DNA of 64,000 nucleotides. Source: Astrocystis sublimbata (Eukaryota > Ascomycota > Sordariomycetes > Xylariales > Xylariaceae). Positions 37,447 through 48,984 of this stretch are shown piece after piece. The translations under genes and the position numbers were made by a program. Location of the stretch: contig JAJNNY010000002.1 of NCBI GenBank assembly GCA_022453515.1, forward strand, positions 310,001-374,000. The letters are read 5' to 3'. Numbering within the stretch: position 1 is the first letter of the stretch; each line of letters opens with the position of its first letter. The notes beneath the pieces were generated by a model. That model made no database searches, was not told where the DNA came from, and was given only the letters and a program-made list of their open reading frames with translations.

Positions 37447-38436
37447 CTAGTCTAGCGCGCTAGTGACATTGGTAAACTCGCCCTTATCGAGCTTCGTCTT
37501 CCAGAAAATGGGGTTCGTGTCGTTGAAGCCGTGGTGGACCCAGCCGGCCTCCTTGACATGGTACAGGTTGATGAAGCCACCCGAGTACGCATCACGGTGG
37601 GTGGCGGCAAGGATGGAGCGGCGGCCGAGCTCGAGAGCATCCTCCTCCGAGAGATCGTAGCTGTACTCGGCGTCGAGGACACCGTAGGCGAATGTCTGAC
37701 CCGAGCCAACACAGAACAGGTTGCCGGCCAGTCGCGTGCCGTCCGAATCGATGTAGTAAAGTGCGGGGCCTTCCTCGGGCGTCACACCGGCGCACATGGT
37801 GCCCATGGACAGGCCCATTCCCTTGTACTGGTACATGAGATTGGCGAGGATCTTGGAGGCGGCGGCGACACTGATGCGCCGCTTGTGCCGTAGCTCGTGA
37901 AGGCGGCACTGCATGCCCAGCCACGCCAGCCAGTACTGGCAGTCGGCGGCACCTCCGGCCAGAGTTCCCAGCAGGCAGCTGTTGATCTCGATGACCTTCT
38001 TCACCGTCTGCGAGGCGATCCAGTTGCCCGCTGTGGCGCGCGAGTCTGTGGCTACGATGATGCCACCTTGGAAGCGGAATGCTAACGTCGTCGTACCGTG
38101 GGCGATCTTGATGGGGCATTCGGGGTTTGACCGATCGTCTGTGGCAGCGCGGAGCCAGGCAGAGGGCTGGTGTGGGAATTCATGAAGTCAGCCAACGCTC
38201 ATATATGGCGGGCGGGTGATAGGCGATGTGATAACAAGATGCGAAGTAGTAGCCAAGACGGTTTGATCTTGACCAAGCGGCTGTATGCTTGAACTCACCT
38301 GTGCTACCGGGGGCATGGCGAACTTGAGGGACAGGCTGGGAGTGGTGTCATTGTGGAAGTCGTTGTACTGGTCCTCTTCGAGTGTTTCATTCTGGAAGGC
38401 CGCGGGACGGCTATACCGGGCGACGAGACCATCCAT
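37447..38436 (-). CDS. pre2: 20S proteasome subunit beta5 (Pre2)
   Basis: Predicted 285-aa precursor from exons 38436-38299 and 38166-37447. The propeptide is 70 residues, cleaved before Thr71 in AHG/TTTLAF, the catalytic Thr1 of the chymotrypsin-like site. Mature Asp17 and Lys33 are present. The conserved block normally read as LLGTMAGGAADC is [12 protein letters not shown], so mature residue 45 is Leu (codon at 37962-37960) instead of the Met that lines the S1 pocket in yeast and human beta5. The rest ([45 protein letters not shown]) is typical. Nothing in this window suggests a biosynthetic cluster, so I read this as the housekeeping gene. Confidence 0.96.
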
Positions 38437-39451
38437 CTCGAAGGGAATCGGAAGACGGTGGGGATCTCAGAGGGCTAGACCGGTGGGTGCGATCGAGAGG
38501 GCGATCGAGATGAATGGTGTAGTTGTGAATTCGGCAATGGCCGCTTGATGTCAAGTTGTGAGCTTCTTCGTTGTACAGAGACGATGGTGGTCGGCGTCGT
38601 CGTATTGTGGGATGCTGGAGTCGGGAATGGGATGGGGATGAGGTTGAAGATGATGCGGGTTTGGTTAGAGCTCTCTCTCCAAAGGCAGGGCAGGCAGGGC
38701 AGGCAGCTGGTCTCACGCGTCAGTGCCGGTACCTCAGTCTACCTTAGGTACCTTAGGTAGGTAAGTATAGGTACTTAAATTCCTGGAATGTCAGGTGGGC
38801 AAGTAAAGTACCTTAGGTATCTAATGTATGCAAGAAGGTACTTGCACAGCTACTTTGGGGGAGAGCTGTCCTGCTGTCTGTCCGAGAGGCTAGGGGGGGC
38901 CACAGAGGGGCAACGGAGGGGCGGTGGTGGAAGCTTGCACCCACTACATCAGTACACATAGAGTAGACATCGTAGCTCTGCAAGAAGTCGGGTGCTTACC
39001 TAGTTCCAATGTATATTTCATTCAACGTGCCTGAGTAGGAATCATTAGGCACTGGGCATTGAGATCAGGTCGGGTACCAAGGAATTCTCATTTATACACC
39101 CGAGCCTGTAGTATCGTCTTCCCGAAATCACATGGAATTTGACTATCTGTATGTTTGCCACCAATTGAAGACATCACACACTAAGTATAAGTATGTACTG
39201 GAGCTTCCAATGTACAAGTCTTGAGATTTTTCATATACTGACATGAGAGTCCACGCCCTCTCTCACTAGGGTTCTATGATATGTAACATACCGACCTTTT
39301 ATATACAGGAAATTGTCGTGGGCACGTCGTGACAGATCAGAAGATGAGTAAAATGCACGCCACTCTGAATGCTTGAAACCAAATCTATCCTATTAAAAAT
39401 TGTCTTATTTTCTCAACAGCTGCACAGGCTTGCTTGTGAGGTGTGCGATAA
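38437..39451. promoter_or_regulatory. Intergenic region, pre2 promoter / flc 3' end
   Basis: About 1.0 kb. A cluster of GGTACCT, CCTTAGGTA and TAGGTAGGTAAG motifs lies at 38729-38780, with more near 38810-38840. The stretch 39040-39400 is AT-rich. No proteasome-associated PACE element (GGTGGCAAA) was seen in the proximal pre2 promoter. No gene is supported. Confidence 0.4.
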
Positions 39452-41883
39452 TCACAGTCCGCCAGGACCTCGATACGACGAATACCCTTGGGGACCACCG
39501 TACCGCTGTTGGTTACCTCCGAAATCTCCCAAGTTTGGAATCGTTGGCTCTCGGTCTATCGAAGCTGCGTTGTCAATCAGGTTCTCGCGGCTTGCATTAG
39601 CTCCAAATTGCGCAGAAGGCGTAAGTAGTCGACTCTGCCTCGGTCCTTGCAGGTAGGCAGCGCTCATCCGCCCCGGAAGAGTGCTTGACCGCACAGGCGA
39701 GGAGTCGCGTTTCGGTGACATATCAATAGCAGACTCCTTACTTTCACTGATAGTCGACAGTTTATCGGACGCGAAATTGTTGTTCTCATCATGTTTCCAG
39801 TCCATCTTTAGCAGCGAGTTGTGGGCGTTGAGCGAGGTCAAAGTGTCGCGTCCCATGTCTTCTGTCATGTCAAGTTAACTTCTGACATCGTCATCAACTC
39901 GAAACAGTGGAATCGTAACTGGACTTACCCATTTCCTGTCTCCTCTTCTGGTGGGGGTTTTTCTTGCAGAGAGAGATCAAAGCGTTCCACAAAATCAGGA
40001 TCGCAAGCGTCGCAGCCAGGGCAGATTGTAGCGCAATGAGCACAACTCCTGCAACTGTTTGCGTTGTTTGGGCAATGCCAAACTCCTCTACGAAAACGAG
40101 GATCAAGACTGCGGAAAGTACCCGGACTACCTGGATCGCGATGTTGATGATATTTCCCGATTTGCGTTCGTAGGGACGACTCCACAAGAGCAGGATGAGG
40201 AAGAGTCCTTCAACGACCAGCGTAGCGATGCTCTGCACCATTCCGCGGCCGTCGGTCACTGCTATGACAACTCCCTTGGCAAAAAGGTAGACCAGGACCG
40301 GGATGAATACCCACCAGTAACTTTTCTTGTATGACTCGTAAAAGAGGGAATATTTCCGCCAGTAGAGCTTGTCCTCGTATAAACTGGCAGTGTCCCCTTC
40401 CATGTTCTTGAGTTTCCGTGCCGTGCTCCATATCTGATACGAAAAGAAGGCGAGAATGCCGGTAAAGAGCGCGAGCGTAACAGCAGCTAGGGTTTTCGCG
40501 GCCCAGGAGTCTCCATTCGTGAACTGGTAGATGCAGTACAAAACCCAAACGCCATACAGCAAAAGTATCAAAGACGTAATCGCTCGCGCAATAGAGCCCC
40601 AATAGTGTTTTCGAAAGTCGCTCAGAGATTCCGGGAAACGACCAAACACTGCCCAAGCTTCCAAAATAACCTTGACTAATAGGATGCTCACAATGATGAT
40701 ACCAATGATAATGGCGACGATTTCGAGAACGGTCATGAATGTGTTTGATTCGGGCACCGAAAGTGTGTTCACGAATCCCTGAATCCCTGAGACGGCAGTA
40801 CGGATCGATGTCTCTGCTTCGCTAGCATTGTTACCACCTGTCGTTATGGGACTGAATTGGGTGTCAATATCTCGAGGTGTGAGAGACCTGAGGTCTTCGA
40901 AAGTACGTCTGAACAATGAGCCGTTCGCGCTTGATGTCGACCCGTCGGGGAAAACGAGTGTCGTCTTGGAAAGAATCTCGACACTGTCCTTCGTGAGGTC
41001 GCCGCCGGTCTTTGAGCGGAAGTTGTCGATCCCGATTTGCATCTCTCTCCAGGGAATGAGTCCGGTGGAGAAGGCGAAATTCTTCGCGAAGCTCCGATAA
41101 ACCTGTGGCATCTGGGCCGACATCATGCCGTTCAAAGCAAACCCGTGGAAAACACCAAAAACCTCGCCAAAAGTTGGACTTATTGTTCCGACGCCCCCTA
41201 CGCTGGATCCTGCTCCCGCCGCAGCTCCTGACACTGCAGCACTGAGAGCCGAAGCCCCCCCTAAAATCAAAGCGCCGGCAGCTAGCCCAGCCGCAACATA
41301 GGAGACGGCTGGCACGTTGACCGTCTTGCCGTTTGTCACTTGAGACTGAACACAGCCAATTGTAGAATTGTCATCCAGAGACATCAGCTCAAGTCTGGCT
41401 TGAGCTGCAATGTCGGGTATCTGGAAAGCGATTGCGGGGATTTGGTCAGCGAATTCGGATGGGATCTCTTGTGTCCCGTTTGCACCAAAATGACCCGTCG
41501 GAACTGTGAGAGCATTAGTAGGAGTATCAACTTTAATGTTGCTTGGAAGCTGAAGAATGCATACCTGGACATAGTTGATCGACAAACGTCGCAGGGGCGC
41601 AGGGGTTGAACTCCTTGGTAAATAGGTCTTGGCCCACCGCCGTTATCGTCAATTTCGCCGTGACATTCTGTTCTTTGGCACTAGTGCCAGCGACGTTGAA
41701 AGTGACCGTTTTGTCAGCGTTGTTGTACTTGATGTCGACATTGTCTACCGTGATGTCGGAATTGTTGTTGCAATTGTTGAAACCGCTTGTGACCAGGAGA
41801 TCATCGCCGAGCACTCCCGTAGCTGCAAATGCGATCGCCCAGACGGCGGCCTTCCGTATCGACAGCGCATTCGACATCACCAT
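39452..41883 (-). CDS. Flc/TRP-like membrane protein with ML-like domain
   Basis: Predicted 767-aa protein from exons 41883-41565, 41503-39929 and 39861-39452. A signal peptide (about 26 residues, ending GVLG) precedes a lumenal ML-like lipid-binding domain with paired Cys (NNCNNN, FNPCAP, QLCPVP, IGCVQ). A Gly/Ala-rich helix (YVAAGLAAGALILGGASAL) follows, then a long TRP-like multipass region with about eight further hydrophobic helices (for example VLEIVAIIIGIIIVSILLV). The cytoplasmic tail is hydrophilic and Ser-rich. Fungal Flc proteins were first described as ER flavin (FAD) carriers and later linked to calcium handling and cell-wall integrity. Which Flc paralogue this is cannot be told. 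Two possible start ATGs lie two codons apart (41883 and 41877). Confidence 0.9.
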
Positions 41884-44800
41884 TTTTGTTGTCGAGCGAA
41901 AATGTCCACCTGACCTTCGTATAAGATCTGCCGTCCTTCCAAGTGTACTACCCCGGTATTTCGAAGGACAGCAATTGCTATAAAAGTATATCGGAGAAAG
42001 CCGCTGGCTTCGTCAAAATTCGGAATGAAAACGCACGCGTCTTCCCAACTCGAAGAATCGAAGATAAGAATAAGAAAAAAAAGATTGGTTGTGCGTAGTT
42101 AATTTTGTTTTTTTTTCTTCCGCCAGCGGGATGTCGACGGTTTCTACTGTCTGAGATGAGTGAAGGAGCGAATCGCTAGAAATCGGTAGCCACAATGCAC
42201 CAAAAAAAAGCAAAGAGGTGCCGACAAAGAAACAAATCTCAAAAAGACACCGTATCTAATGGTGGCATCAAAAAAAGAAGAGAAGAAACGGGCCAAGGGT
42301 CAACCTGGAGAACGAAAGGTAGGAAAGCGTGGTGCTATGAAAGAAACACCGAGTAGTAAGACAAGAAGCGAAGGGTATGACAATGAAAACAGCGCCCCAA
42401 TGGCACTATCATGACCGGAGGTGCAGATAGGGTTCGTTGTCCACGGTCTGGCGCTTGAGTGGACGAGGAGGAGGTCGACGATGCAGAGCAGTAGTTAGTT
42501 GGTAAGTAAGTACCTAGCGTCAGCGCGTAACATGAAACGAGTGTACAGGTTGACTTCAACCCTGGGCCAAGACGGGACTAGGTATACATGTAGGTATGAT
42601 AGGTATGGATCTTCTACACGGGCTGGGGAGCTACGAAGAGACCAAGCGCCGGCAATCCAGTCAGAGCAAGAGTAAGTCAAAGTCGGGGTGTGAACGAGTG
42701 TGTCTTGTGTGTCTTGTGTGTCCCAGCCAGAAGGAAGCATCTGAGGATCGGTTGGAGCAGAAGCAAAGTTGACGATCTAGATGGCAGATGGGACCTGGCA
42801 TGCCTGGCTCAGAACCAACCCCTTGCTTCCACCTCCTGGTGCCAAAACTACTTACCTGTATCTCGCATGCCGAGGATCTCATCTTCGGATGCCTGGCTGT
42901 TAGTCTACGGTAGCTCGTACAGTGACGTTGGAGAGATGGCCGAAAGACGGCCAGTGCTCAGCCATCCGTCATGGCCTTGGTTGGCGAGTTGGCATTGGCA
43001 ATGGATGGGACGAGTGGGATAGGCCGGATTGGCTGGTGTTGTAGATCTCAAGTTTGATGTGAGCTGGGCCGACTCCACCGGGGCGTGCCATTTGTCTGGG
43101 ACTGCCGCTGCTTCGAAACCCACCGTAACAGACCCCTGCAAGCCCTGGAGACGATTGGCCTGCAAGTCCCGTAGCGGCTGGGTAAGTACCTGCCCAGCCC
43201 GAACCAGCCGCCATAGAGCATGCGCAGGTGAAACAGTGACTCTCAACTGCTGCCAAATACTGAGCATGTACCCGTTGCCGACCGGTAGGTACCCAGCGCC
43301 TACCTAGGCCCCCAGATGCAGGCTACCTACCTGGTAGGAGGAACAGGGTTCTCCTGAGGAGCCGCCTCTGACAATCGGTCGGGACCTCGGCCCCTCAGGA
43401 GTCGTAAGCTTTCAATTCAGCTAAAGTCAGACATGCCGCCGGTGGATACGCAGCTTGATTACATCACATACCTACCACCCATGATATCAACTGCCAACTG
43501 TCAATGTTCGACGCACAGCAGAGGTAACATGTCCCTTCAACGCGATGCATGTCATGAGCACAGGTGTGTACCATAGTATTTATCGTCTGTTCTACGAAAG
43601 CAACTCGGACGGCCCCACCCACTGATGAAATGCGGAATGCCAACAACCTTATATAAGATGGATAAATCGCTAGCAATCCGGCTGAGCTACCCCAGTGTTT
43701 CGGCATGGCACCATTAGGTAGGTACCTACGTTGCCGTTGCCGTTCCCGTTGCCGTTGAGCTGCCACCATGTCGACAATGTACAACGGCGGTAGTTGTTCA
43801 CATTACCTCCTAGCACCGACTAGATACTGAGGTAAGCGCCTGTTGCTACCTAATATAGGGCAGTGATTCTCGGATGTTGCAACTTTCACACCATGAGGCC
43901 GCAAGAGACTCCAGACTCGCTCGCGGTAAAAACACCACGAAGAACTGAAACAACCCAGATGACCCGCGATGGCCTGGCTGCGTGAACGCAAGATACACTT
44001 GAAACACGGAGATGACGTGTTCGCACACGGTGTGGCATAATTGAACTGATATAACGCAGCATCGAACCAACCCATCCGACCATCCGTACCTCTCGGCCCG
44101 CCATTCTCAGGTTCGGGCTGTAGACTTCGGATGCCTCGTTGAATAAAACCTCAGAATGTCCTCTGTCTTCATTCGAGCCCTTCATCTACCCCTTACTCCC
44201 TACCCAGCCCGTGCCTGCCTAGGTAGGCAGTGCGATACTAGATCATTGCCTACTGGGGAGAGTAGGTATCAATCGATCGTGGACCGACAGCTCGATTGAA
44301 GCAACCCAACGACGCACACAGCATCGCATGGTCCGAAAATCTTTGATAAATATAAAGGAGAGTTGCCATTATTAACCGCTGAGCATCCCTATAGTAAACA
44401 GCCGACTAAATTCATTAAACTCCCCAAGCGCCTTGCGCAAACCAACCCTTCAATTCTTTCCATGTTCTGTCATATCTATGCGTTCATGTGTCCAACCTAA
44501 TGTTTTCCTCGGGCTACCCCAGTTCGTCAAACCACAGTAGCCCAAGCCACTGCATACTTCGCTGGCCGAAAAAAAGAATGCTATAAAAGTTCCTTGGCCG
44601 TGCTTCAAGGGTCTCCACGCTGAAAATGCTCGCTTTCATGCATGCAGCATATAAAGGTAAACGATACTTGCTACTCGTGAAGTACAAGTTTCCTAGGCCA
44701 GAAACAAAAGAAATTCCAAAGTATATTTTTCTTCGTCTTTTCATCCGTCATTCGTCAAGTCCTCGCCAATATCAACAATGGCTTTCAGGACAACGCAAAA

Positions 44801-45085
44801 AACCACGTTATACATTTGCTGCCCCGGAAAATGTGCATCTGCGCATTGGTATCTCTGGCCCAAATCAGTGACAGTCAGACATGAGGACTGCTACCTAGGT
44901 AGACTTTCCGGTGTGGCGTTCGTTCCTTATGAAAACAAGCATTTTCCTTCTCAGGCTTTAGACCAATGATGGAAGACAAGCGCTTAAATGGGGTTCCAAC
45001 TCTAGGGTACCGGGTATGTAGTAGGCATCTTACAAATAGTCCAGACAGAAACCTGCCTGCTTTTTCCTCTTCGAATCTCAACTTT
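41884..45085. other. Intergenic region upstream of flc
   Basis: About 3.2 kb without a supported gene, between the flc start and the 3' end of the C2H2 gene. The first 500 bp upstream of flc has A/T homopolymer runs (42075-42280) typical of a fungal 5' UTR or promoter. TAGG/CCTA motifs recur near 42510, 42590, 43280-43330, 43715, 44220 and 44890. Longest open frames have no recognisable domain. Confidence 0.4.
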
Positions 45086-48000
45086 TCAGGAGTTGTAAAA
45101 TTGGCTGTTCTGGCCATGGTGAGGGGAGTGGGAGTAAGGTGAAGACGACCCATGGTGGCTGCCATACTGCTCAGTGTTGTGAAACGAAGGTTGCACTAAG
45201 TTATGATATCCCATGCCACCTTGAATACCCAATGAATCAAATGCCGGAAACGGTTCGGAGCCATCTGAGACTGGTATGTTTAATCCATAAGTGGCCACAG
45301 GCTGTCCATATGTAGCTGTGGTTACTGGCAGAGCATGGTACTGTTGCTGGGTGCTGTACTGTTGCTGCATCATCAGGCCATCTGGTTGTGAAGACATGTC
45401 ATGGTAAGGTTGTGGTGTTCGTTGCTGGGCATAATATGCGCTGCTCATAGGTACTTGAGGTATGGGGGAAAACCCCATTGTACTGGGAGTATGAAAGCCA
45501 TTCATGGTATTGGCCTGCCGCACCTGTGGGCTGAGGTCTTGAGAATCTGGTTTGGCAGGGGGTGTGGTGGTGAGAGGGGTGTCAAAATGGCGCGGTGGTG
45601 GGTCCTGGACAGGGCTGATGAGGGTGTCAGGATCGAGCTCCCTGGCTTTCACAAGATCTACTACAGGAAGGCTGATCTGCTCCATGTGTTTGGCAAGATG
45701 AACGGTGAGTTTCTTCCACGTGGGGAAAACCTTCCCGCAGAATCGGCAAGGCTCTTCAGTTGGTTTCTTCTTTGTTTCCTCGTGACACTGTTCAACCTTT
45801 TGCCATGTAAGATCAACGCCGCCGGCTTTTTTGATGGCGGCTTTAGTCTTGACCTTAGGCTCCGTAAACTTGTGCTCGCGGACCAGATGCTGCAGGAAAT
45901 TGTCTCTTCTGTAGCAGATGTGGCGACAATCCTCTACATCACATGTCCACCATTCGAGATGACGATGACCCTCATTTTCATGGCGGACCCAGTCTGCCTT
46001 CCGCTTGAACATTTTTGGATCACGGCATGGGCCCCAGGTGCAGGTGAAGGGTTGTACGTCTTCGTGCACGTGCTTGGTCCAATCAGATGGCTTTTGGAAC
46101 TTCTTGACGGTGAAGCATATCGGGCATTCAAATTCAGCCGGCAGGGAAGTCGCCGGAGGTGGAGTGATGCCAGGCGGGAAAATTTCTGCGTTGATACCCG
46201 GCTCAAGTGGTGCTTCTTCATCCGATGAAAGCGCCCGGCCCGACAATGGATCTGCTCCACGATCACCACTACGGTTGTCGAAATACTTCACAGTGCCGCC
46301 GAGAGATCGACAAGAAGATCCAGATAGACAACTTCGTTGACTGACCTGGCTCATGTGTTTCTGTTTGGTTGTCAAAAGTTGTTTGTAGCGATTGTTCAAC
46401 TGATACGCGATACGGTCAACGAGATAGCTATTCGGGTTGTTAACTCCTTCGATAGTGGCTAGCCCAGGGGTTGTCTCCAGAACATGAGCTCTGAACCCAG
46501 TGAGCGTTGGTTCAATCGCCTTCTTGTCACCTTGCTCGATTCTCAGGTCAGTGTCGTCCATGCCGTCATCGTCGTCATCGTCGTCGTCTTCTGGGTCTAG
46601 CTGAGGCTGGGATTGAGCTAGTCGAGCCACTGGCGGGCCCCCTTGCCTCCTTAGCATGCCCACTAGATTGGGATGTGAGTTTCCGGCGCCGGATGCCCGC
46701 GGAAGTTCTGTTTTGCTTCGTTGTCTACGCAGATGAGGAACAGCCAAAGATCCAAATGGACTCTTTGGCGAGGTGATGGGGGCTGCGCTGATCGAGCCAC
46801 TGCGCGCATGTTGTGTGCCGATTGCTGCGGCACTCGTAGCCATCCCTACCAAGGCAGTATTTAGACTGGGAGTAGGCTTCTTACTAAGTCCCCAGCTGGA
46901 TGTTCGTGATGGGGGGGCAAGACTGTCTTTCGACTCCACGCGATCAGCAGAATCGCCGAACTCGTCTGGTGGCAGTTCACTGGCGTTGCTTCCCTTGCGC
47001 TTGCGATATCCACTGATACTAGTTTTTCGACTCATGCTGGTTACTCTTTGGAGGATGCTTGGTCTGCGCGAATGACCACCGAGGTTAAGTTTCTTAAGGA
47101 AATTTCCGCTAGTGATCTCTTCCATATCTACAACACTGGGCAAACTTCGTCGTCGTGTTCCCCAGGTAGCTGCCTTGGAGACAATCGAAGCATTATCTTG
47201 GCACTGACGATGGAACCTCTCAATGGCAGCTTGTGAAGTTTCCGGTTGACAGCGTCGATCATCTGACTGTATAGCATGGAGGATTGGAGAGTCGCCCCAA
47301 TTTCGGAGGTGTCGCATGATATAGAAATCTGTGTCGGTGATGGGCCCTCCCGGGCCGTCAACTACGTAGTAAGTTTGTCCGTCTATATGTCGATTCTCTG
47401 TTGTATGACCCAAGGGAATTTCACCAACGGGGATGTTGTCATCGCCGTCTTCTGGCACACGTGCAGATTGTATACCCAAGCCCTGGCCGCCAATGCTGGA
47501 CGCTTCGCCGATATTACCAGATATCCAAGCATCGACTTCACGGTTTTTCTCGTCTCGTTCGCGCCGCGCCGCCTGCTGGTTAGGGCTAGTAGTTTCTTCC
47601 AACGAACGTTCGCCAGGGGCAAGACCACGATGGCCAGTGCTGCCATGGGCTATCCAACCCCCATGGGCATCACGAGCAGCCTGAGGCAGACCGTCGTAGG
47701 GTTGCTCAGAGGCGAGGTCGCCGGCGATACTGTGAGGGGGGCGTACCGTGCAAGGGCTCGACGCACTAGCCGTGAATGATCTCTCCCTCCCTTGCACGGG
47801 GGCATCATCTTCGGGTCCCCACATGGAAACCGTCACTCGGGGGCTCAGAGTTGCCATGGTCAACATAGGTTGCGCCGGGCTCTCGTTGCTGCTAGACCAG
47901 CTGTCGTGATTTGTGTCTGGTGTCAATTGGGGATCGGATTGACTGGAAGGAACCGAGTCAACCGAGGGCTCTTGCTGCGGTAGACAGTGCTTGTCCAGAC

Positions 48001-48457
48001 TGGAATCTCGTGTGTCTGTGATGGACCTTTTATTGGACGCAAAAGTTTGATGGGCCGCGATTTGAGGCGTGAGATCAGGACTCAGAGGGTAGGCTATGTG
48101 GTGGTCCCCGGTGTCTCCCACCGAGACAGGGTCCAACAAGTCTTGACAGTCGTCGAAGCTGTAACCAAAATACGGATCGTCGCCGCCGCCGAACTCGCTA
48201 CTAATCATTGAATAGGTAGGCGGGTAGGATTCCGTGGTAGAGATGGTATCGGCCGGCGTATTGTTCAGTGTTGGCGAAGCTGTGTTGCTAGGAGCATGTG
48301 ACGAGTACGGCGACAACAGAGTAGACTCCGGAGTGACGGGGCCGTGCTGAGCGTGTTGATTCTGGCTGACAGCACGGCGCGGGGGTTGGATGTAGTCGTT
48401 AGAGCGATCACTTAGGTCGTGAAGCGACGCGGGAGTAATGGTATACATGGAAGACAT
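45086..48457 (-). CDS. Large C2H2 zinc-finger protein, probable transcription factor
   Basis: A single uninterrupted frame of 1123 aa. The N-terminal 770 residues are Ser/Pro-rich and mostly disordered, with basic patches (RKRKGS) and a run of eight Asp near residue 630. Four irregular C2H2 fingers lie between about residues 777 and 910: CPICF...HVH, CTWGPC...HENEGH, CDVEDC...HLVREH and CRFCGKVF...HLAKH. The spacing (C-x4-C with H-x4-H in fingers 2 and 3) and the DWxxH pattern recall a family of large fungal C2H2 proteins that I recognise as widespread but not by name. The C-terminal 200 residues are rich in Gln, Tyr, Pro and His, as in activation domains. It is probably nuclear; targets are unknown. 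Its 5' flank contains two short tandem repeats. Confidence 0.85.
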   Translation of the reverse strand: MSSMYTITPASLHDLSDRSNDYIQPPRRAVSQNQHAQHGPVTPESTLLSPYSSHAPSNTASPTLNNTPADTISTTESYPPTYSMISSEFGGGDDPYFGYSFDDCQDLLDPVSVGDTGDHHIAYPLSPDLTPQIAAHQTFASNKRSITDTRDSSLDKHCLPQQEPSVDSVPSSQSDPQLTPDTNHDSWSSSNESPAQPMLTMATLSPRVTVSMWGPEDDAPVQGRERSFTASASSPCTVRPPHSIAGDLASEQPYDGLPQAARDAHGGWIAHGSTGHRGLAPGERSLEETTSPNQQAARRERDEKNREVDAWISGNIGEASSIGGQGLGIQSARVPEDGDDNIPVGEIPLGHTTENRHIDGQTYYVVDGPGGPITDTDFYIMRHLRNWGDSPILHAIQSDDRRCQPETSQAAIERFHRQCQDNASIVSKAATWGTRRRSLPSVVDMEEITSGNFLKKLNLGGHSRRPSILQRVTSMSRKTSISGYRKRKGSNASELPPDEFGDSADRVESKDSLAPPSRTSSWGLSKKPTPSLNTALVGMATSAAAIGTQHARSGSISAAPITSPKSPFGSLAVPHLRRQRSKTELPRASGAGNSHPNLVGMLRRQGGPPVARLAQSQPQLDPEDDDDDDDDGMDDTDLRIEQGDKKAIEPTLTGFRAHVLETTPGLATIEGVNNPNSYLVDRIAYQLNNRYKQLLTTKQKHMSQVSQRSCLSGSSCRSLGGTVKYFDNRSGDRGADPLSGRALSSDEEAPLEPGINAEIFPPGITPPPATSLPAEFECPICFTVKKFQKPSDWTKHVHEDVQPFTCTWGPCRDPKMFKRKADWVRHENEGHRHLEWWTCDVEDCRHICYRRDNFLQHLVREHKFTEPKVKTKAAIKKAGGVDLTWQKVEQCHEETKKKPTEEPCRFCGKVFPTWKKLTVHLAKHMEQISLPVVDLVKARELDPDTLISPVQDPPPRHFDTPLTTTPPAKPDSQDLSPQVRQANTMNGFHTPSTMGFSPIPQVPMSSAYYAQQRTPQPYHDMSSQPDGLMMQQQYSTQQQYHALPVTTATYGQPVATYGLNIPVSDGSEPFPAFDSLGIQGGMGYHNLVQPSFHNTEQYGSHHGSSSPYSHSPHHGQNSQFYNS

Positions 48458-48735
48458 GGCTGAGGCTCTTGGTGGGGTGTATAATTGGCAGATATACCTA
48501 TTCAGCTGTATGACACTTTGAATCGCCCAGGTCTTCCAGCTGTGGTCAAGACAAGCTCATAGTCCAGACTTTGGAGCGGCTCAGAGGCAGATAATGACAA
48601 AGCGCAAGCATGCGCAGTAGCAACCTCACGCGCAGGTCCTGGAGATGAAGGTACAAAGTGGACTAGTTGTCCTCGGGGTTGTGTTTCTGTATGCTCGTTG
48701 ACTTGGAAGCATAGGTCCGGTCCGTCTTGGTCTCA

Positions 48736-48773
48736 ATCAATCGAAATGATGTGTATCAATCGAAATGATGTGT
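48736..48773. repeat. Perfect 19-bp tandem duplication upstream of the C2H2 gene
   Basis: ATCAATCGAAATGATGTGT occurs at 48736-48754 and again at 48755-48773, about 280 bp upstream of the C2H2 start codon, without mismatch. It could be a duplicated regulatory site or simple slippage. Confidence 0.9.
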
Positions 48774-48951
48774 ATGAAGCTGCGATGGTCCAGCTTCGAA
48801 GGTGGAAATGGGGGGGCTGAGGTCAACTTGGATCAACGGTCTGGCGCTTACGGCTAGAGTGGAGTGGCAGGTTCAGTTTGCGGGCTGAATGTGGAAATAC
48901 TCCATGGCACGCGCCAATCTCGGCACTAGAGAACGAGATCTGATAGTCGAT

Positions 48952-48984
48952 TCGAGAGCGAGTCGAGAGCGAGTCGAGAGCGAG
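48952..48984. repeat. Three perfect copies of an 11-bp repeat
   Basis: TCGAGAGCGAG is repeated three times head to tail about 500 bp upstream of the C2H2 start codon. No coding context. Confidence 0.9.

Noticed and set aside
43660..43695. tRNA-like A-box on the minus strand (GGGGTAGCTCAGCCGG)
   Set aside because: No B-box (GTTCGAATC type) or matching acceptor stem follows at the right distance.
45401..46228. 275-codon plus-strand frame
   Set aside because: Antisense shadow of the C2H2 zinc-finger coding region; no family features.
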